Positions 1 to 6,023 of a stretch of DNA of 6,756 bases are shown piece after piece (position 1 is the stretch's first letter; each line of letters starts with the position of its first letter). The notes under the pieces were generated by a model. The model was given only the letters and a program-made list of their open reading frames with translations. It had not been told where the DNA came from and ran no database searches. Source of the stretch: Propionibacteriaceae bacterium (GTDB lineage: Bacteria > Actinomycetota > Actinomycetes > Propionibacteriales > Propionibacteriaceae). The stretch lies in assembly GCA_027353565.1 (NCBI GenBank), contig DAIEHO010000224.1:1-6756 (forward strand), in the 5' to 3' direction. Position numbers and translations under genes: made by a program.

Positions 1-139
1 CAGCCATGGGCCCGGCTTCGACGCAGTTCGGCATGGTGCGCATCAGCGCGACGCGGGTGAGCGGGGAGAACACGCCCTGGATGCCGAGGACGACGAGCAG
101 CGCGGCGCCACCCAGGCGCGTCACCCGCTGCGTGATCAT
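1..139 (-). CDS. N-terminal part of an unrecognised, probably exported or membrane-anchored protein (runs off window)
   Basis: An open frame of 46 complete codons starts at ATG 139-137 and leaves the window at position 1. The start is supported by a strong Shine-Dalgarno, GGAGGA at 151-146, six bases upstream. The N-terminus begins MITQRVTRLGG and continues into a hydrophobic run (AALLVVLGIQGVF, about residues 12-24) after two arginines. This looks like a signal peptide or a signal anchor. A Met-Pro-Asn-Cys stretch follows near residues 36-39. An ATG at 146-144 in another frame sits directly on the Shine-Dalgarno and is unlikely to be used. I do not recognise the family, and too little is present to assign a function. 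It is divergent from the HTH-like gene at 295, so the 155 bp between them must hold the start signals for both. Confidence 0.6.
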   Translation of the reverse strand, partial: MITQRVTRLGGAALLVVLGIQGVFSPLTRVALMRTMPNCVEAGPMA

Positions 140-179
140 CAGTCATCCTCCGAGGCTTCTGGCGTCGTAACGCTCCCCA

Positions 180-185
180 AATGTA
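180..185 (-). promoter_or_regulatory. possible -10 element for the minus-strand partial gene
   Basis: On the minus strand 185-180 reads TACATT, which fits the actinobacterial TANNNT -10 pattern. It lies about 40 bases upstream of the ATG at 139, giving a leader of roughly 30 bases that contains the Shine-Dalgarno. I see no convincing -35 hexamer at the right distance. The assignment rests on this one short match, so it is tentative. Confidence 0.25.
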
Positions 186-294
186 CCGGGCCCCATCCTG
201 AGGCCCTGTCCCCGACCGAACGGGAGTCTCACCGGAGCGCTCACAAAAGCGCATCCTCAACGGCTTGTGGTGGTGACGACAAGAGGAGTGTCCC

Positions 295-762
295 ATGCCA
301 GACCAGCCCAAGCTCCCCACCCTGTGGGTGTCCGCAGCCCCGTTCCGCTACCACGTGCGTCACCTGATGGCCGCGACGGGGGTTCCCTGGCAGGTCATCG
401 CTGTCGCCGCCGACCTGCCGCAGCAACAGCTGCGGGCGCTGTTGTTCGGCCGGGACGGCCATCCTCGACCGCGACTGAGCCCCTACGCTGCGAGGAGGCT
501 GCTGGCGCTCGACGAGGCACAGCTCCGATGCCTGCAGGTCCGGGACCTCCCCGGAAGCCTCGTCATGCACAGCGCACACGCGTTGTTGGCGGACGGCGCC
601 CTGCTCAGCGAGGTCGCCGAATGGCTCAGCCTCGACATCCACTCGACACGCCGGCTGGTCTCGGGGCAGGGCGAGTGCAGCCGGACGATGGACATCATGC
701 TGCGACTCGCCTGCGTACAGCGCGGGCTTCTCGCCGAGCGGGAGTCACGGGAGGTGGCATGA
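295..762 (+). CDS. small helix-turn-helix-like protein, possible DNA-binding regulator
   Basis: This 155-residue protein starts at ATG 295 behind a good Shine-Dalgarno (GAGGAG, 283-288, six-base spacing). Residues 21-52 read as a helix-turn-helix: VRHLMAATGV, then a second helix around WQVIAVAADLPQQQLRALLFG. A basic linker and an 'RLSPYAARRLLAL' segment (60-72) follow, a layout common in small actinobacterial XRE-like and phage-like DNA-binding proteins. A second helical repeat at 92-124 (HALLADGALLSEVAEWLSLDIHSTRRLVSG) looks like another HTH, so the protein may carry two. There is no signal peptide or membrane segment, so it should be cytoplasmic. The stop codon overlaps the ATG of a 20-codon ORF (ATGA at 759-762) that leads into the peptidase-like gene, suggesting co-transcription. 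A DNA-binding role is inferred from the pattern; no target or pathway is visible. Confidence 0.7.
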   Translation: MPDQPKLPTLWVSAAPFRYHVRHLMAATGVPWQVIAVAADLPQQQLRALLFGRDGHPRPRLSPYAARRLLALDEAQLRCLQVRDLPGSLVMHSAHALLADGALLSEVAEWLSLDIHSTRRLVSGQGECSRTMDIMLRLACVQRGLLAERESREVA

Positions 763-821
763 GCGCGACGAGGTGGCGTGACGTGGCTGGGATCCCCACG
801 ATCGTTACGATGCGCTCGTGA
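759..821 (+). CDS. possible 20-residue coupling peptide between the HTH-like and A24 genes
   Basis: A short ORF, ATG 759 to TGA 819-821, encodes MSATRWRDVAGIPTIVTMRS. Its start overlaps the stop of the upstream gene (ATGA), and a GGGAGG sequence lies just before it. Its own stop overlaps the GTG start of the downstream peptidase gene (GTGA, 818-821). The downstream GTG has no clear Shine-Dalgarno of its own, so ribosomes ending here could restart on it. The ORF may serve only for translational coupling. It could equally be chance, since the alternative is a 55-bp untranslated gap between the two larger genes. Confidence 0.35.
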   Translation: MSATRWRDVAGIPTIVTMRS

Positions 822-1504
822 CCCTGGTCGTGACATCCGTGCTGCTCGTCGTGGCCTGCGGGGTGTCTGCCGGCGTTCTCGCGCCCTGGCTGCTGCACCG
901 CACGCTCGAGCCGGAGCTGGAACCTGACGAGACCAAGGTCCCGTACGCTGCTCTCGCGACATGGCGCTTCTCGCTCGCGGCGGGCGGCTGGTCCGCCGCG
1001 CTGGCGACGGCAGCGGTCATGGGCGTTGAGCCCGCACGGCTCGGACCGTGGCTCGTGGTGGCAGTCGTCGGCGCACTCGCCAGCGTGGTCGACATCGCGA
1101 CGACATGGATCCCCCGGCGTTGGCTCCACGTCGGCTGGGTGCTCGCGGCCCTGTCCGTCATCGGGTCGGCGTGGTCGGTCGGCGACTGGCCCGGCGTGGG
1201 GGGCGCCGCCATCGGGGCAGCGATCGTCGGGGGCGTGTACGGCTTGGTGTATCTCATCTCAGCATGGACGAACCGGGGCTTCTTCGGCTTCGCGGACGTC
1301 CGTCTCGGAGTCCTCACCGGCATGGTTGCGGGGTGGCGGTCGATCCCCACCGCCACGTCGGCGCTGGTGCTGGGCTCACTGGTCGGCGCGCTGTGGGGCG
1401 TGGTGAACCTTGCGCGACGGCGCCGTGACCCCTACGCGTACGGCCCCGGGATCGTGCTCGGCCCGTACCTCGTGCTGCTGATCGCAGCGCTCACGCAGCG
1501 CTGA
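818..1504 (+). CDS. A24-family prepilin-peptidase-like integral membrane protein
   Basis: This 228-residue protein is almost wholly hydrophobic, with about six membrane segments. It resembles the type IV prepilin peptidase family (A24), membrane aspartic proteases that cut leader peptides from pilin-like precursors. The two catalytic Asp of the family appear to be present. D92 lies in 'SVVDIATTWIP', matching the first site and its usual nearby Pro. D160 lies in 'GFFGFADVRLG', matching the GxGD site, although the second Gly is Ala here (GFAD). The C-terminal 'YGPGIVLGPYL' (208-218) matches the family's PFGP...G motif. The protein is the length of the bare protease domain, without the N-terminal methyltransferase part of PilD. 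The start is GTG 818; a TGA at 779 excludes any longer form. No pilin gene is in the window, so the substrate is unknown. It converges with trpD, six bases apart. Confidence 0.75.
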   Translation: MTLVVTSVLLVVACGVSAGVLAPWLLHRTLEPELEPDETKVPYAALATWRFSLAAGGWSAALATAAVMGVEPARLGPWLVVAVVGALASVVDIATTWIPRRWLHVGWVLAALSVIGSAWSVGDWPGVGGAAIGAAIVGGVYGLVYLISAWTNRGFFGFADVRLGVLTGMVAGWRSIPTATSALVLGSLVGALWGVVNLARRRRDPYAYGPGIVLGPYLVLLIAALTQR

Positions 1505-1524
1505 CCCGCGTCAGGCGTTCTGCG
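1494..1524. terminator. imperfect hairpin holding both stop codons of the convergent genes
   Basis: CGCAG-CG-CTGAC at 1494-1505 can pair with GTCAG-CG-CTGCG at 1510-1524, with a 4-base loop (CCGC) and bulges at 1515 and 1518-1519. The stop of the peptidase gene (1502-1504) lies in the left arm and the stop of trpD (1513-1511) in the right arm. No T-run follows on either strand, so this would not be a classical intrinsic terminator. It could be a U-less bidirectional terminator or an mRNA 3' end. A 9-bp direct repeat (CGCAGCGCT at 1483-1491 and 1494-1502) supplies an alternative left arm. Confidence 0.35.
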
Positions 1525-2545
1525 TGGCGTCGGCCCAGTCGGCGAGCAGAGTCGACGCCTTCCCGGAGTCGATCGCGGCGCCAGCCGTCACGAGGTGCTC
1601 GGCCAGCTGGTCGGCCACGGGACGCCGGGGGTCGGGCCCTCTGTACGCCAGGATCGCCGCCGCCGCGTTGAGGAGCACGATGTCGCGTACAGGGCCGGTC
1701 GCCCCGCCCAGAAAGTCCCGTACGACCCGGGCGTTGTGCGCAGGGTCTCCGCCGACGAGGTCCTCGCGGGTGGCGGGCTCCAGACCGAGCACCGCCGGGT
1801 CGAGAACGTCGTCGTGGCACAGGCCGTCCGCGATGACCCACACCCGCGACGTCGTCGTCGTGGTGAGCTCGTCGAGCCCGTCCCGGCCGTGGAAGACCAT
1901 GCCGCGGCTCCCCCGGCCCGCGAGGACGCCGGCCATCAGTCCGGCCATGCGCTCGTCGGCCACGCCGACGGCCTGGCCGACCGGACGGGCAGGGTTGGCC
2001 AACGGGCCGAGGAAGTTGAACACCGTCGCAATACCCAGCTCGCTACGCGTTGTGGCGGCGTGCCGCAACGACTGGTGGTACAGGGGCGCGAAAAGGAACA
2101 CGATCCCGGTCCGTGCGAGGATCGCGGCCTGGGCGGCGGGCGGCACGTTGAGGCGGACACCCAGCGCCTCCAGCACGTCGGCGGTACCGCACGACGATGA
2201 CGCGGCGCGGTTGCCGTGCTTGACGACCTTCGCCCCGGCCGCCGCCGCCACGATCGCAGCCATCGTCGAGACGTTGACGGTATTGGCCCGATCGCCGCCC
2301 GAGCCGACGATGTCCACTGCGTCGCGGTCCAGGCTGATCGGGGTCGCGTGGTCGAGCATCGACTCCGCCAGTGCCATGAGCTCGTCGACGGTCTCACCCT
2401 TCGAACGGAGAGCCACCACGAATCCCGCGATCTGCACGGGCGTGGCCTCCCCGGCGAGGATCTGGTCCATCGCCCACGCGACGTCGGACATCGCCAGGTC
2501 CTGGCGCCGTACGAGCGTGGTGAGCACTTCGCCCCAGGTGGTCAT
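1511..2545 (-). CDS. trpD: anthranilate phosphoribosyltransferase
   Basis: TrpD transfers the phosphoribosyl group of PRPP to anthranilate, the second committed step of tryptophan synthesis, in the cytoplasm. The 344-residue length is normal for the family. The small helical N-terminal domain covers about residues 1-70. The PRPP-binding glycine loop is at 78-94 (DIVGSGGD...NVST), followed by KHGNR at 109-113 and SSSCGTADVLEALG at 116-129, all diagnostic for TrpD. Further on are 'FNFLGPLANP' and the 'DGLDE' segment, which is followed by an unusual run of five Thr. The start is ATG 2545, two bases after the stop of the receiver gene. No good Shine-Dalgarno is visible, so translation is probably coupled to the upstream gene. 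An in-frame extension above this ATG crosses the receiver gene and is not real. No other trp gene is present. Confidence 0.97.
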   Translation of the reverse strand: MTTWGEVLTTLVRRQDLAMSDVAWAMDQILAGEATPVQIAGFVVALRSKGETVDELMALAESMLDHATPISLDRDAVDIVGSGGDRANTVNVSTMAAIVAAAAGAKVVKHGNRAASSSCGTADVLEALGVRLNVPPAAQAAILARTGIVFLFAPLYHQSLRHAATTRSELGIATVFNFLGPLANPARPVGQAVGVADERMAGLMAGVLAGRGSRGMVFHGRDGLDELTTTTTSRVWVIADGLCHDDVLDPAVLGLEPATREDLVGGDPAHNARVVRDFLGGATGPVRDIVLLNAAAAILAYRGPDPRRPVADQLAEHLVTAGAAIDSGKASTLLADWADATQNA

Positions 2546-2547
2546 GC

Positions 2548-2952
2548 TCAGGCCCGCGCGGCGACGCCCGCGTGCCGCAGCAGGTCGGCCACCACCTGCG
2601 GGAGCTTCACCGGGTCGAGCGGATATCCGACGATCGCCTCGGCGCCACTCCACGCGGCGAGCCAGGCGTCCTGGGGACGGGCAACGAGCAGCAGGATCAG
2701 CGGGCAGTGCGCGATCTCGTCCTTGAGCTGCTTGGCGACACCGATGCCGCCGGCCGGTACGGCCTCGCCGTCGAGGATGCACAGGTCGTACGTGTTGTCG
2801 TCGAGCGCCTTGAGAACAGCGGCCTGCGTGGCCGTGTCGACCACCTCGAGCTCGGGCAGGTCCGCAGCCACACGCTTGCCCAGCGCGAGTCGCACCTGCT
2901 CCCGTACAGTGCGGTCGTCGGAGTACAGGAGCACCTTGGCGGTCGCGGTCAT
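2548..2952 (-). CDS. stand-alone response-regulator receiver domain, atypical
   Basis: This 134-residue protein is a single receiver (CheY-like) domain with no output domain. It keeps the acidic pair after strand 1 (D12, D13 in 'LLYSDDRTVREQ') and the phospho-acceptor position D61 in 'CILDGEAVPAGG'. The conserved Thr/Ser after strand 4 is replaced by Val (V90 in 'LLLVARPQD'). The conserved Lys before Pro is replaced by Tyr (Y110 in 'GYPLDP'). Receivers lacking these switch residues often signal poorly or not at all by phosphorylation, so it may be a pseudo-receiver or a binding partner. The start at ATG 2952 has Shine-Dalgarno GAGGA at 2964-2960, seven bases away. It lies two bases upstream of trpD and no histidine kinase is nearby. 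Its role is unknown; a link to trpD or to the divergent respiratory operon is only suggested by position. Confidence 0.85.
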   Translation of the reverse strand: MTATAKVLLYSDDRTVREQVRLALGKRVAADLPELEVVDTATQAAVLKALDDNTYDLCILDGEAVPAGGIGVAKQLKDEIAHCPLILLLVARPQDAWLAAWSGAEAIVGYPLDPVKLPQVVADLLRHAGVAARA

Positions 2953-2955
2953 TCG

Positions 2956-3338
2956 TCAGTCCTCGTGTCGGTGGCAGTGGCTGCATCGTAGCGCCGGAGA
3001 CTCCCACCACCTGCGGGGAGACGTCGTCTGGAACCGGATCCGCAGCGACACCCCCTGCCTCGGCCCGGTGAGCATGGTGACGATGAACAGACGGGCCCGG
3101 CACGCGGCCGTCCGCTGACAGCCGCCAACGCCGGCCCGAACGGGGCACCCTGGCCAAGAGCGACCGGAACGGTCATCCCCGGCATGCTGTGCTGGACCTC
3201 ATGGATGCTGAACAGGACCAGCAGCATGGGCCAGTCGAACCCGTTCCGCCGCCGGTCCGGGAGCAGACCGAGCAGCGTCAGCGGCCGGACGTCGCTGCTG
3301 GGCGTCGCGAATGCGGGGTCCGGGTCGGCACGCGCACA
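2956..3338 (-). pseudogene. possible frame-shifted gene remnant of unknown family
   Basis: Three successive minus-strand stretches look coding by third-position G/C, each in a different frame. From 3335 to 3171, 51 of 55 codons end in G or C; this part includes 'RPLTLLGLLPDRRR' and 'WPMLLVLFSIHEVQHSMPG'. From 3172 to 3092, a second frame has 24 of 27. From 3096 to about 3001, a third frame has 30 of 32 and includes 'RLFIVTMLTGP' and 'SLRIRFQTT'; it ends at a TGA (2958-2956) three bases before the receiver start. Each step is a +1 shift, as two single-base insertions would give. No start codon with a ribosome site precedes the first part; a TGA sits at 3341-3339. It may be a decayed gene once at the head of the receiver-trpD operon, or an intact gene with base errors. 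I do not recognise the family. Frames were chosen by eye after the fact. Confidence 0.35.
2985..2990 (-). promoter_or_regulatory. possible -10 element for the receiver-trpD unit
   Basis: On the minus strand 2990-2985 reads TACGAT, matching TANNNT. Transcription from about 2978 would give a leader of roughly 26 bases that includes the GAGGA ribosome site of the receiver gene. No recognisable -35 hexamer lies 16-18 bases upstream. The site falls inside the tail of the putative gene remnant, so if that remnant were an active gene the unit might instead be read through from further upstream. Confidence 0.35.
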
Positions 3339-3348
3339 TCATGCACGG

Positions 3349-3358
3349 GGGGTACCCC
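3349..3358. repeat. 10-bp perfect palindrome GGGGTACCCC
   Basis: A perfect inverted repeat lies about 80 bases upstream of the ctaE start, in the part of the intergenic region with no coding signature. It could be an operator for a dimeric regulator, but nothing in the window ties it to one. Ten bases of palindrome can easily occur by chance in GC-rich DNA, especially where GTAC is common. Confidence 0.25.
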
Positions 3359-3428
3359 GCTGTACGGACTCCCGAATCCGCCGCGTAACATGTCGCGCCG
3401 AGGTGGCATCGCCATGCCTACCTGTGCT

Positions 3429-3434
3429 CATAAT
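3429..3434 (+). promoter_or_regulatory. -10 element of a probably leaderless ctaE-qcr promoter
   Basis: CATAAT matches the TATAAT consensus at five of six positions and is one of few A/T-rich hexamers in the region. Only five bases (GTGCC) separate it from the GTG start codon at 3440. Transcription would therefore begin at or next to the first base of the start codon, giving a leaderless mRNA. No Shine-Dalgarno precedes the GTG, in agreement. No clear -35 is visible at 17 bases (3406-3411 is GCATCG). Confidence 0.55.
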
Positions 3435-3439
3435 GTGCC

Positions 3440-4144
3440 GTGGCGAACACCCAGACAGCCGATGCCTTACCGGCGGAGTCCCTGAACCCCATCGCTGGGC
3501 CCCGACTGCGTGGCGTGCCGGGCCGCCCGGACATGGTCGCGGTCGGTGTGATCGTGTGGCTGGCGAGCGAGCTGATGTTCTTCGCCGCCCTCTTCGCGGC
3601 CTACTTCACGATCCGCAACGTGACCAACGCGGCCGCGGTTCCTGGCGCCCAGTCGCTGTGGCAGTACGGCCACAGCCTGCTCAACATCCCGTACGCAGCC
3701 GTGAACACGGTGATCCTCGTCCTCAGCTCGGTCACCTGCCAGCTGGGCGTCCATGCCGCGGAGCACCAGCGCGCGTCGCGGGTGGGCAGCGTGTTCCAGG
3801 TCATGAAGTGGGGCATGCGCGAGTGGTACACCCTGACGTTCCTCATGGGCGCCGTCTTCGTGTCCGGTCAGGTCTGGGAGTACTTCAACCTCTTCAGCGA
3901 GGGTCTGACGATCTCGTCGAACGTCTACGGCTCGCTCTTCTTCCTGGCGACGGGGTTCCACGCCCTGCACGTGACCGGCGGCCTCATCGCGTTCCTCCTG
4001 CTCATCGGTCGCACGTACATGACGCGCCAGTTCACACGCGAGCAGCTCGTGAACTCGATCGTCGTCTCGTACTACTGGCACTTCGTCGACGCGATCTGGG
4101 TCATCTTGTTCTTCGTCATCTACCTCCTGGAGCTGATCAAGTGA
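3440..4144 (+). CDS. ctaE: cytochrome c oxidase subunit III (aa3 type)
   Basis: CtaE is the membrane subunit III of the aa3 cytochrome c oxidase; it holds no metal and stabilises the catalytic subunit. The 234-residue protein has a polar N-terminus of about 30 residues and then five membrane helices (roughly 33-58, 84-104, 130-148, 163-190 and 208-231), the short form usual in actinobacteria. Family motifs are present: 'WLASELMFF' (40-48) with conserved E44, '[12 protein letters not shown]' (170-181) and 'SYYWHFVD' (210-217). The start is GTG 3440; an in-frame TAA at 3431 rules out anything longer. The N-terminus is longer than in some relatives but plausible. It is the first gene of the operon and its TGA overlaps the GTG of qcrC. 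The oxidase subunits I and II must lie elsewhere. Confidence 0.96.
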   Translation: MANTQTADALPAESLNPIAGPRLRGVPGRPDMVAVGVIVWLASELMFFAALFAAYFTIRNVTNAAAVPGAQSLWQYGHSLLNIPYAAVNTVILVLSSVTCQLGVHAAEHQRASRVGSVFQVMKWGMREWYTLTFLMGAVFVSGQVWEYFNLFSEGLTISSNVYGSLFFLATGFHALHVTGGLIAFLLLIGRTYMTRQFTREQLVNSIVVSYYWHFVDAIWVILFFVIYLLELIK

Positions 4145-4968
4145 GCGACCGCCCCATGCGCCGACGCACCCGCAGGTCGCCTCTCCGACGCGCCGCCCTC
4201 ATCGGGGCGGCACTCGTGGTCATGGGCGGCGTCTCCGCGATCGCGGCTCCCACGGTCTCCAACGCGTCACCGCTTCCCACCGAGGCGGGCACGGGCCAGC
4301 AGATCTTCATCACGAACTGCTCCTCCTGCCACGGCATGAACGGCCAGGGCGTGACCGTCAACGGAACCGTCATCGGCCCGAACATCCAGAACTCGGGCGC
4401 CGCCGCGGTGTCGTTCCAGATGTCCAGCGGTCGCATGCCGAGGGCCGGCCAGCAGCAGCAGTCGAACCGCAACACCAACACGTTCTCCGCTGACGAGATC
4501 AAGGCGGTCGCCGAGTACGTGGGCGCCCTGGGCAACGGCCCCGGCATCCCGACTGCCTCTCAGTACGACACGTCCGGCTTGACGGCCGAGCAGATCGCCA
4601 AGGGAGGCGAGCTCTTCCGTACGAACTGCTCCGCGTGCCACAACTACGCGGGCAAGGGCGGTGCGTTGTCCAACGGGAACTACGCGCCGCCGCTCAGCGG
4701 TACCGGAGTCACCAACCAGGAGATCTGGGAAGCGGTACGAACGGGTCCGCAGAACATGCCGATCTTCTCCCCGAGCCAGCTCTCCGACAAGGACGTCCAG
4801 ACGATCATCGCCTACCTGTCCGACGTGAACTCGTCCCCCGACACCGGTGGCTACACCCTGGGCGGGGTCGGTCCTGTGACGGAGGGCGCCGCCGCGTGGA
4901 TCATCGGCATCGGCGGGCTCGTCGGGTTCGCCCTCTGGATCGCCTCGAGAGGAGCACGGGCACGATGA
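4141..4968 (+). CDS. qcrC: di-haem cytochrome c subunit of the menaquinol:cytochrome c reductase
   Basis: QcrC is the cytochrome cc subunit of the actinobacterial bcc complex. It carries electrons from the Rieske centre to the aa3 oxidase and replaces a soluble cytochrome c. The 275-residue protein has a basic N-terminus and a hydrophobic signal anchor (about 18-36), then two cytochrome c domains outside the membrane. Haem-binding motifs are CSSCH at 60-64 and CSACH at 163-167. Likely axial Met ligands are M99 (in 'GRMPRAG') and M206 (in 'NMPIF'). A single C-terminal membrane helix (250-268) ends in a basic tail. The start is GTG 4141, overlapping the ctaE stop by four bases, with GGAG at 4129-4132 upstream. 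An internal ATG at codon 6 is a possible alternative. The open frame extends far upstream through ctaE, but that extension is not coding. Confidence 0.96.
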   Translation: MSDRPMRRRTRRSPLRRAALIGAALVVMGGVSAIAAPTVSNASPLPTEAGTGQQIFITNCSSCHGMNGQGVTVNGTVIGPNIQNSGAAAVSFQMSSGRMPRAGQQQQSNRNTNTFSADEIKAVAEYVGALGNGPGIPTASQYDTSGLTAEQIAKGGELFRTNCSACHNYAGKGGALSNGNYAPPLSGTGVTNQEIWEAVRTGPQNMPIFSPSQLSDKDVQTIIAYLSDVNSSPDTGGYTLGGVGPVTEGAAAWIIGIGGLVGFALWIASRGARAR

Positions 4969-6023
4969 GCTCCGATCTCGAGGTCACGCACACACACCCC
5001 GTTCCCGACCCGGGGATCCCGGAGCACGTGGAGCGATGGGTCGACGTCGACCCGGACGCGTCGCGTCGTGCCGAGCGGCAGGTCGCGGCGTGCTTCGGCG
5101 CCGTACCCCTGCTCGCGCTCGGCTTCATCGTCGTCTACTTCTTCATGCCGAAGACCTGGGCCGTCGACTTCGCGGGGCTCCATGCACAGGCACAGAACCT
5201 CTGGCTGGGGCTCCTCGGCGGCGTCGCGACCCTGCTCGTCGGCATCGGCGCAGTCCAGTGGGCCCGCCTCATCATGGGCGACCACGAGATCAGCGAAGAG
5301 CGCCACCCGGCGGGCTCAACGACGGCCGACCGCGACGAGGCCCTCGGCGAGATGAACGAAGGCATCGCACAGAGCGACCTGCCACGGCGCAAGCTCATCG
5401 GTACGACGCTGAAGATCGCCCTGCCCTCACTCGCGCTGCCCGCTCTGATCCCGCTGCTCGACATGGGTCCCTGGCCGGGGCCGGGAACGATAGCCGCCAC
5501 GCTGGCGAAGACGATCTGGTCCGAGGGCGTCCACCTCGTGACCGACGTCACGTACAAGCGGATCAAGGCTTCCGACATGGCCGTCGGCGAGCTGGTCAAC
5601 GGGGTACCGGAGAACATCCAGGACCTCAACAACGACCCTGCCGGCAGGGCCGTCGCCCTCGCCAAGGCAGCGATCATCGTCGTCCGCATGGATCCGGCCA
5701 CCATCAAGATCCCGCAGTCCCGCAAGGACTGGCAGGTGGACGGCATCCTCTGCTACTCCAAGATCTGTACCCACGTCGGCTGCCCGATCAGCCTGTGGGA
5801 GCACCAGACCCACCACCTGCTCTGCCCGTGCCACCAGTCGACGTTCGACCTCGGCAACTCGGGAGTCGTGGTGTTCGGCCCGGCCGCGCGCTCGCTGCCC
5901 CAGCTCCCGATCACGACGGACTCCCAGGGCTACCTGGTCGCACGCAGTGACTTCACCGTCCCTGTGGGTCCGAGCTACTTCGAACGCGACTCCACCCACG
6001 ACTACCAGAACGGGGACAACTGA
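4965..6023 (+). CDS. qcrA: Rieske [2Fe-2S] subunit of the menaquinol:cytochrome c reductase
   Basis: QcrA passes electrons from menaquinol oxidation at the QcrB site to the QcrC haems. The 352-residue length and three N-terminal membrane helices (about 43-61, 79-104 and 144-165) are typical of actinobacterial QcrA, which is larger than the mitochondrial Rieske protein. The iron-sulfur cluster motifs are C268-T-H270-V-G-C273 and C287-P-C-H290-Q-S. The outer cysteine and histidine of each pair bind the cluster, and C273 and C289 form the stabilising disulfide. '[11 protein letters not shown]' (305-315) is the proline loop that covers the cluster. The start is ATG 4965, overlapping the qcrC stop (ATGA). 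GAGAGGAG lies at 4947-4954, a rather long ten-base spacing. The stop overlaps the qcrB start (TGATG). Confidence 0.97.
   Translation: MSSDLEVTHTHPVPDPGIPEHVERWVDVDPDASRRAERQVAACFGAVPLLALGFIVVYFFMPKTWAVDFAGLHAQAQNLWLGLLGGVATLLVGIGAVQWARLIMGDHEISEERHPAGSTTADRDEALGEMNEGIAQSDLPRRKLIGTTLKIALPSLALPALIPLLDMGPWPGPGTIAATLAKTIWSEGVHLVTDVTYKRIKASDMAVGELVNGVPENIQDLNNDPAGRAVALAKAAIIVVRMDPATIKIPQSRKDWQVDGILCYSKICTHVGCPISLWEHQTHHLLCPCHQSTFDLGNSGVVVFGPAARSLPQLPITTDSQGYLVARSDFTVPVGPSYFERDSTHDYQNGDN

Larger units (their letters stand above)
2953..3439. other. 487-bp divergent intergenic region between the receiver gene and ctaE
   Basis: No intact gene is supported here. The left end holds the ribosome site and possible promoter of the receiver-trpD unit. 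The middle holds the minus-strand coding signature described separately. At about 3345-3439 the sequence becomes less coding-like and slightly richer in A/T, holding a GGGGTACCCC palindrome and, at the right end, the ctaE -10 element. A further TANNNT match (TAACAT, 3386-3391, plus) lies upstream and could be a second start point for ctaE. No tRNA, riboswitch or other structured RNA was recognised. Confidence 0.6.

Noticed and set aside
188..207. GGGCC and GGCCC inverted pair as a terminator or operator between the divergent genes
   Set aside because: The stem is only five G-C pairs with a nine-base loop and no T-run. Such pairs are expected by chance at this base composition.
1849..1863. GTC triplet run as a microsatellite
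   Set aside because: It is the Thr run in trpD read on the opposite strand. Four or five units are too few to call a repeat element, although the Thr run itself is unusual.
1524..2726. 400-residue plus-strand open frame opposite trpD and the receiver gene
   Set aside because: It lies wholly antisense to two well-supported genes and has low-complexity Arg, Ser, Ala and Pro composition, as expected for a shadow in GC-rich DNA.
1511..3157. 548-residue minus-strand open frame ending with trpD
   Set aside because: Homology to TrpD starts at ATG 2545. The extension crosses the receiver gene in another frame; its far end covers the middle part of the possible remnant but is not an N-terminus of TrpD.
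3090..3175. Programmed ribosomal frameshifting in the minus-strand remnant
   Set aside because: I found no X XXY YYZ slippery sequence in the right frame, and two separate shifts would be needed. Decay or sequence error is simpler.
3414..3485. Short plus-strand ORF starting at an ATG just before the ctaE start
   Set aside because: It is out of frame with ctaE, covers the -10 element and has no ribosome site, so a leader peptide is not supported.
3184..4968. 594-residue plus-strand open frame ending with qcrC
   Set aside because: Only the part from GTG 4141 is QcrC. The upstream part runs through ctaE in a wrong frame and has arginine- and proline-rich composition typical of a shadow frame.
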